Below are positions 61,830 through 64,000 of a stretch of DNA of 64,000 nt, in pieces. The DNA is taken from NCBI RefSeq assembly GCF_900099815.1, contig NZ_FNCW01000004.1, positions 62,001 through 126,000 of the forward strand. Direction: 5' to 3'. A program made the position numbers and the translations under genes. The DNA is from Psychroflexus sediminis (GTDB taxonomy: Bacteria; Bacteroidota; Bacteroidia; Flavobacteriales; Flavobacteriaceae). Under the pieces are notes generated by a model. That model searched no databases. It was given only the letters and a program-made list of their open reading frames with translations, and was not told the DNA's origin. Numbering within the stretch: the first letter of the stretch is position 1; each line of letters opens with the position of its first letter.

Positions 61830-62945
61830 TTGAAACTTTCTGTTATCATCTTAAACTATAAGGTTCCTCAACATCTGATGCTGTGCTTGGATAGCGTAAC
61901 TAAGGCAATAGAAAGTATAGATGCTGAAATAATAGTTATAGATAATAATTCGGCAGACAAAAGTTGTGAGTTAGTTAAGCAAAACTTTACTGAGGTCAAT
62001 TTAATTAGAAATACAGAAAACTCTGGTTTTTCAAAAGGAAATAATAAAGGTGTAAAAAAAGCTAAAGGAGAATATCTGTGTATCCTGAACCCAGATACCG
62101 TAGTCCCTGAAGATTGTTTTACTAAATTGTTTAAGTATCATCAGGAACTGGAAAACCCAGGGGCTATAGGAGTACAGCTTGTGGATGGTACAGGTGAGTT
62201 TTTAGAAGAAAGCAAGCGAAATATTCCCATACCCAGGGTTGCAATAAAAAAATTACTTGGCAATTCTTCTTCCTACTATAATTTTGATTTAAAAAAAGAT
62301 GAGAATGGTCCAACAGATATTCTAGTAGGAGCGTTTATGTTTATGGAAACCCATTTATTCCAAGATATTGGAGGTTTCGATGAAGACTATTTTATGTACG
62401 GTGAAGATATTGATTTGAGTTATAGAATCCATAAAGCGGGTTTTCAAAATTATTATTTCGGAGAATCTAAAGTCTTGCATTATAAAGGAGAAAGCACCAC
62501 CAAAGACCAGGAATACCTCAAAAATTTTTTTAATGCCATGTATATTTTTTACAAAAAACATTTCAAAAATTATACAAACTCCTTTAAACTGGTTAAGCAA
62601 AGTCTTAAACTCTCCATGGTTTTTGAAAAAATGAAACTAAAATCTATCAAACCTAATAAACAAAACTTTAAAAAAGTTTACTTAATTTCAAAAGATAAAA
62701 GTCTAAAAAACAAGTTGGAAACCAAAGTCAGTCTAGAAATTAATTTAATATCGAGAATCAGTACCACTACAAAAGATACTCTAATCGTAATGGATGCGGA
62801 TCAAATTGAATACAGAGACTGCATAAAAACGATCGTGGATTTAAAATCTAGGAATAATGTTTTCAGAATAAAACCCAGAAATTATAATTTCATGATAGGC
62901 AGCGAAAGCAAATACGTAAAAGGTGAGGTTATTGATCTTAGTTAA
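61830..62945 (+). CDS. Glycosyltransferase family 2 protein with C-terminal extension
   Basis: This 371-residue protein starts from TTG at 61830 (MKLSVIILNYKVPQHLMLCL). The GT-A domain covers about residues 1-240: the nucleotide-sugar site AEIIVIDNNSADKSCELV, the metal-binding LNPDTVVPEDCF and the acceptor loop GGFDEDYFMYGEDIDLSYR are clear. The C-terminal 110 residues (KKVYLISKDKSLKNK to FMIGSESKYVKGEV) are a separate alpha/beta-looking region. Sugar and acceptor are unknown; envelope polysaccharide synthesis is the usual role. Confidence 0.9.
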   Translation: MKLSVIILNYKVPQHLMLCLDSVTKAIESIDAEIIVIDNNSADKSCELVKQNFTEVNLIRNTENSGFSKGNNKGVKKAKGEYLCILNPDTVVPEDCFTKLFKYHQELENPGAIGVQLVDGTGEFLEESKRNIPIPRVAIKKLLGNSSSYYNFDLKKDENGPTDILVGAFMFMETHLFQDIGGFDEDYFMYGEDIDLSYRIHKAGFQNYYFGESKVLHYKGESTTKDQEYLKNFFNAMYIFYKKHFKNYTNSFKLVKQSLKLSMVFEKMKLKSIKPNKQNFKKVYLISKDKSLKNKLETKVSLEINLISRISTTTKDTLIVMDADQIEYRDCIKTIVDLKSRNNVFRIKPRNYNFMIGSESKYVKGEVIDLS

Positions 62946-62984
62946 GAAGATAAGAACTTAGGAATATAACTGGCTTAATTTTAC

Positions 62985-62992
62985 TAAATTTG
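62985..62992 (+). promoter_or_regulatory. -7 box upstream of the E2 gene
   Basis: TAAATTTG is an exact TAnnTTTG match, 37 bases before the ATG at 63030. A -33 box is not evident. Confidence 0.4.
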
Positions 62993-63029
62993 CAAACTAA
63001 AACTGAAAAACACCTTTTAGGTTGAACAT

Positions 63030-64000
63030 ATGGCAAAAAAAGAATTAAAACTACCCAAGATGGGTGAGAGTGTTGCAGAAGCAACCATTACCAGTTGGTT
63101 AAAAGAAGTTGGCGACAGTATCGAAGCTGATGAAGCAGTTCTAGAAATTGCAACCGATAAAGTAGATTCTGAAGTTCCCAGTGAATACGATGGGGTTTTG
63201 GTTGAAAAGCTGTTTGAGGTGGACGATGTCGTAAAAGTTGGTGAGGTTGTCGCTATTATTGAAGTAGATGGAGACGGAGAGGATGACGATGCTTCAGACG
63301 AAACTGAAACCGATGTAACAGCTGAGACCAAAGCGGCTGAAGAAGCTGCTTCGATGGTGGAAGAAAGCGTGAATCAGGCAAAAACAACTGCTGACAGCGC
63401 CTCAAGTTATTCTGATTCTAAGCGGTTTTATTCCCCGCTTGTCAAAAATATTGCACGTCAGGAAAACGTCTCTCCAGAAGAATTAGAAAGTATAAAAGGC
63501 ACTGGTCTTGACGATAGGGTTACCAAAGATGATATTCTGGCCTATGTCAAGGATAAAAAAGACGGCGCGAGCACTTCGCAAAAAACCAGAACGGAAACAT
63601 CTTTAGGAGAAACACCTTCTGCTCCTCAAGCAAAAGCTTCTCCTGCTCCAAAGGTAAACACTCCAGTAAATATAAACGCTGAAGATGAAGTGATAGAAAT
63701 GAGCAGAATGGGTAAATTGATTTCTAGCCATATGATTGCTAGTACACAGACTTCTGCCCATGTTCAGTCTTTCATAGAAGTAGATGTTACAAATATTTGG
63801 AATTGGAGAAATAAACATAAAAATGCATTTCAGAAAAGAGAGGGTGAAAAGTTAACCTTCACTCCTATTTTTATGGAAGCAGTTGCCAAAACCATAAAAG
63901 ACTTCCCGAAAATCAACATATCAGTTGATGGAGATAAGATTGTGATGAAAAAACATATCAATCTTGGCATGGCGGCAGCATTACCAGACGGTAATTTGAT
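63030..64000 (+). CDS. 2-oxo acid dehydrogenase E2 (dihydrolipoamide acyltransferase), 3' end cut by window
   Basis: The gene runs past the right edge; 323 codons are present from the ATG at 63030. A lipoyl domain with lipoylated Lys44 in ATDKVDSEV is followed by an acidic linker. A peripheral-subunit-binding domain (YSPLVKNIARQENVSPEE, about residues 134-172), a Ser/Pro/Ala linker and the start of the catalytic core (MSRMGKLISSHMI) come next. The lipoyl-domain opening LPKMGESVAEATI is typical of the branched-chain or general 2-oxo acid E2 in Flavobacteriaceae rather than the PDH or OGDH forms, but this is not certain. Confidence 0.92.
   Translation, partial: MAKKELKLPKMGESVAEATITSWLKEVGDSIEADEAVLEIATDKVDSEVPSEYDGVLVEKLFEVDDVVKVGEVVAIIEVDGDGEDDDASDETETDVTAETKAAEEAASMVEESVNQAKTTADSASSYSDSKRFYSPLVKNIARQENVSPEELESIKGTGLDDRVTKDDILAYVKDKKDGASTSQKTRTETSLGETPSAPQAKASPAPKVNTPVNINAEDEVIEMSRMGKLISSHMIASTQTSAHVQSFIEVDVTNIWNWRNKHKNAFQKREGEKLTFTPIFMEAVAKTIKDFPKINISVDGDKIVMKKHINLGMAAALPDGNL

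Noticed and set aside
63017-63331. Ser/Thr-rich 104-codon frame on the minus strand opposite the E2 gene
   Set aside because: It is the complement of the acidic linker and lipoyl domain of E2; low complexity reflects GA-rich codons on the other strand.

Overview
The window is 64 kb of a chromosome from the phylum Bacteroidota, almost certainly family Flavobacteriaceae. The support is gene content (Bacteroidota-type RpoZ/Rpb6, BamD, DUF6913, DUF6702, BT0820-type HAD, split 5'-nucleotidase, FecR/ECF sigma/TonB receptor set), AT-rich composition, absence of Shine-Dalgarno sequences, and repeated -7 boxes of the Bacteroidota form TAnnTTTG upstream of genes. Most of it is dense, conserved housekeeping DNA. 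I see no prophage, insertion sequence, CRISPR array or defence island. No stretch without a gene exceeds about 220 bases.

Layout. 1-6.6 kb (minus): bamD-rpoZ-coaBC, DUF6913-dapA, an M61 peptidase lipoprotein and a KefB-type antiporter. 6.8-8.5 kb (plus): a 5'-nucleotidase encoded as two adjacent genes. 8.7-14.9 kb (minus): ligA, prmC, a YigZ protein, an RsmI-like methylase, a low-molecular-weight phosphatase and dnaA. 15-21.7 kb: thioesterase, mgsA, ribD-HAD-DMT transporter, PAP2-tatA, pepE-glsA. 21.7-26.1 kb (plus): an envelope module of two carboxypeptidase-regulatory-like proteins, a DUF6702 protein and an M1 peptidase, ended by a perfect palindromic terminator. 26.2-30.1 kb (minus): M48 peptidase, UMF1 transporter, App1-type phosphatidate phosphatase and diacylglycerol kinase, apparently one operon. 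30.3-36.9 kb (plus): two MsrB proteins, a lipoprotein with a collagen-like stretch, a ClpP paralogue, an M15 peptidase, gpmI, a thioredoxin-like protein, a BT0820-type phosphatase and map.

37-44.8 kb holds a carotenoid cluster: a MerR/B12-binding-domain regulator, crtI, crtB, crtZ, crtD, cruF, crtY, and a convergent crtA-family gene. Together they predict a monocyclic carotenoid of the saproxanthin/myxol type. 44.9-54.2 kb: S9 peptidase and amidase (minus), an orphan protein, then an ECF sigma factor, its FecR anti-sigma factor and a TonB-dependent receptor with an N-terminal signalling (STN) domain. 54.3-64 kb: tRNA-Arg(ACG), apt, folE-cysS-yidD-lgt-DUF192, a CoA-binding protein convergent with a sodium symporter, recR, a family 2 glycosyltransferase, and the start of a 2-oxo acid dehydrogenase E2 gene cut by the window end.

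The points most worth a second look are the carotenoid regulator, which keeps the lower cobalamin-ligating His but lacks two His residues known from CarH; the operator-like palindromes before it; the lipid kinase/lipid phosphatase operon; a compact GC-rich repeat element near 44.87 kb; and promoters that abut start codons and suggest leaderless mRNAs. Nothing here is clearly a new system; the novelty is in details of regulation and gene partnership.
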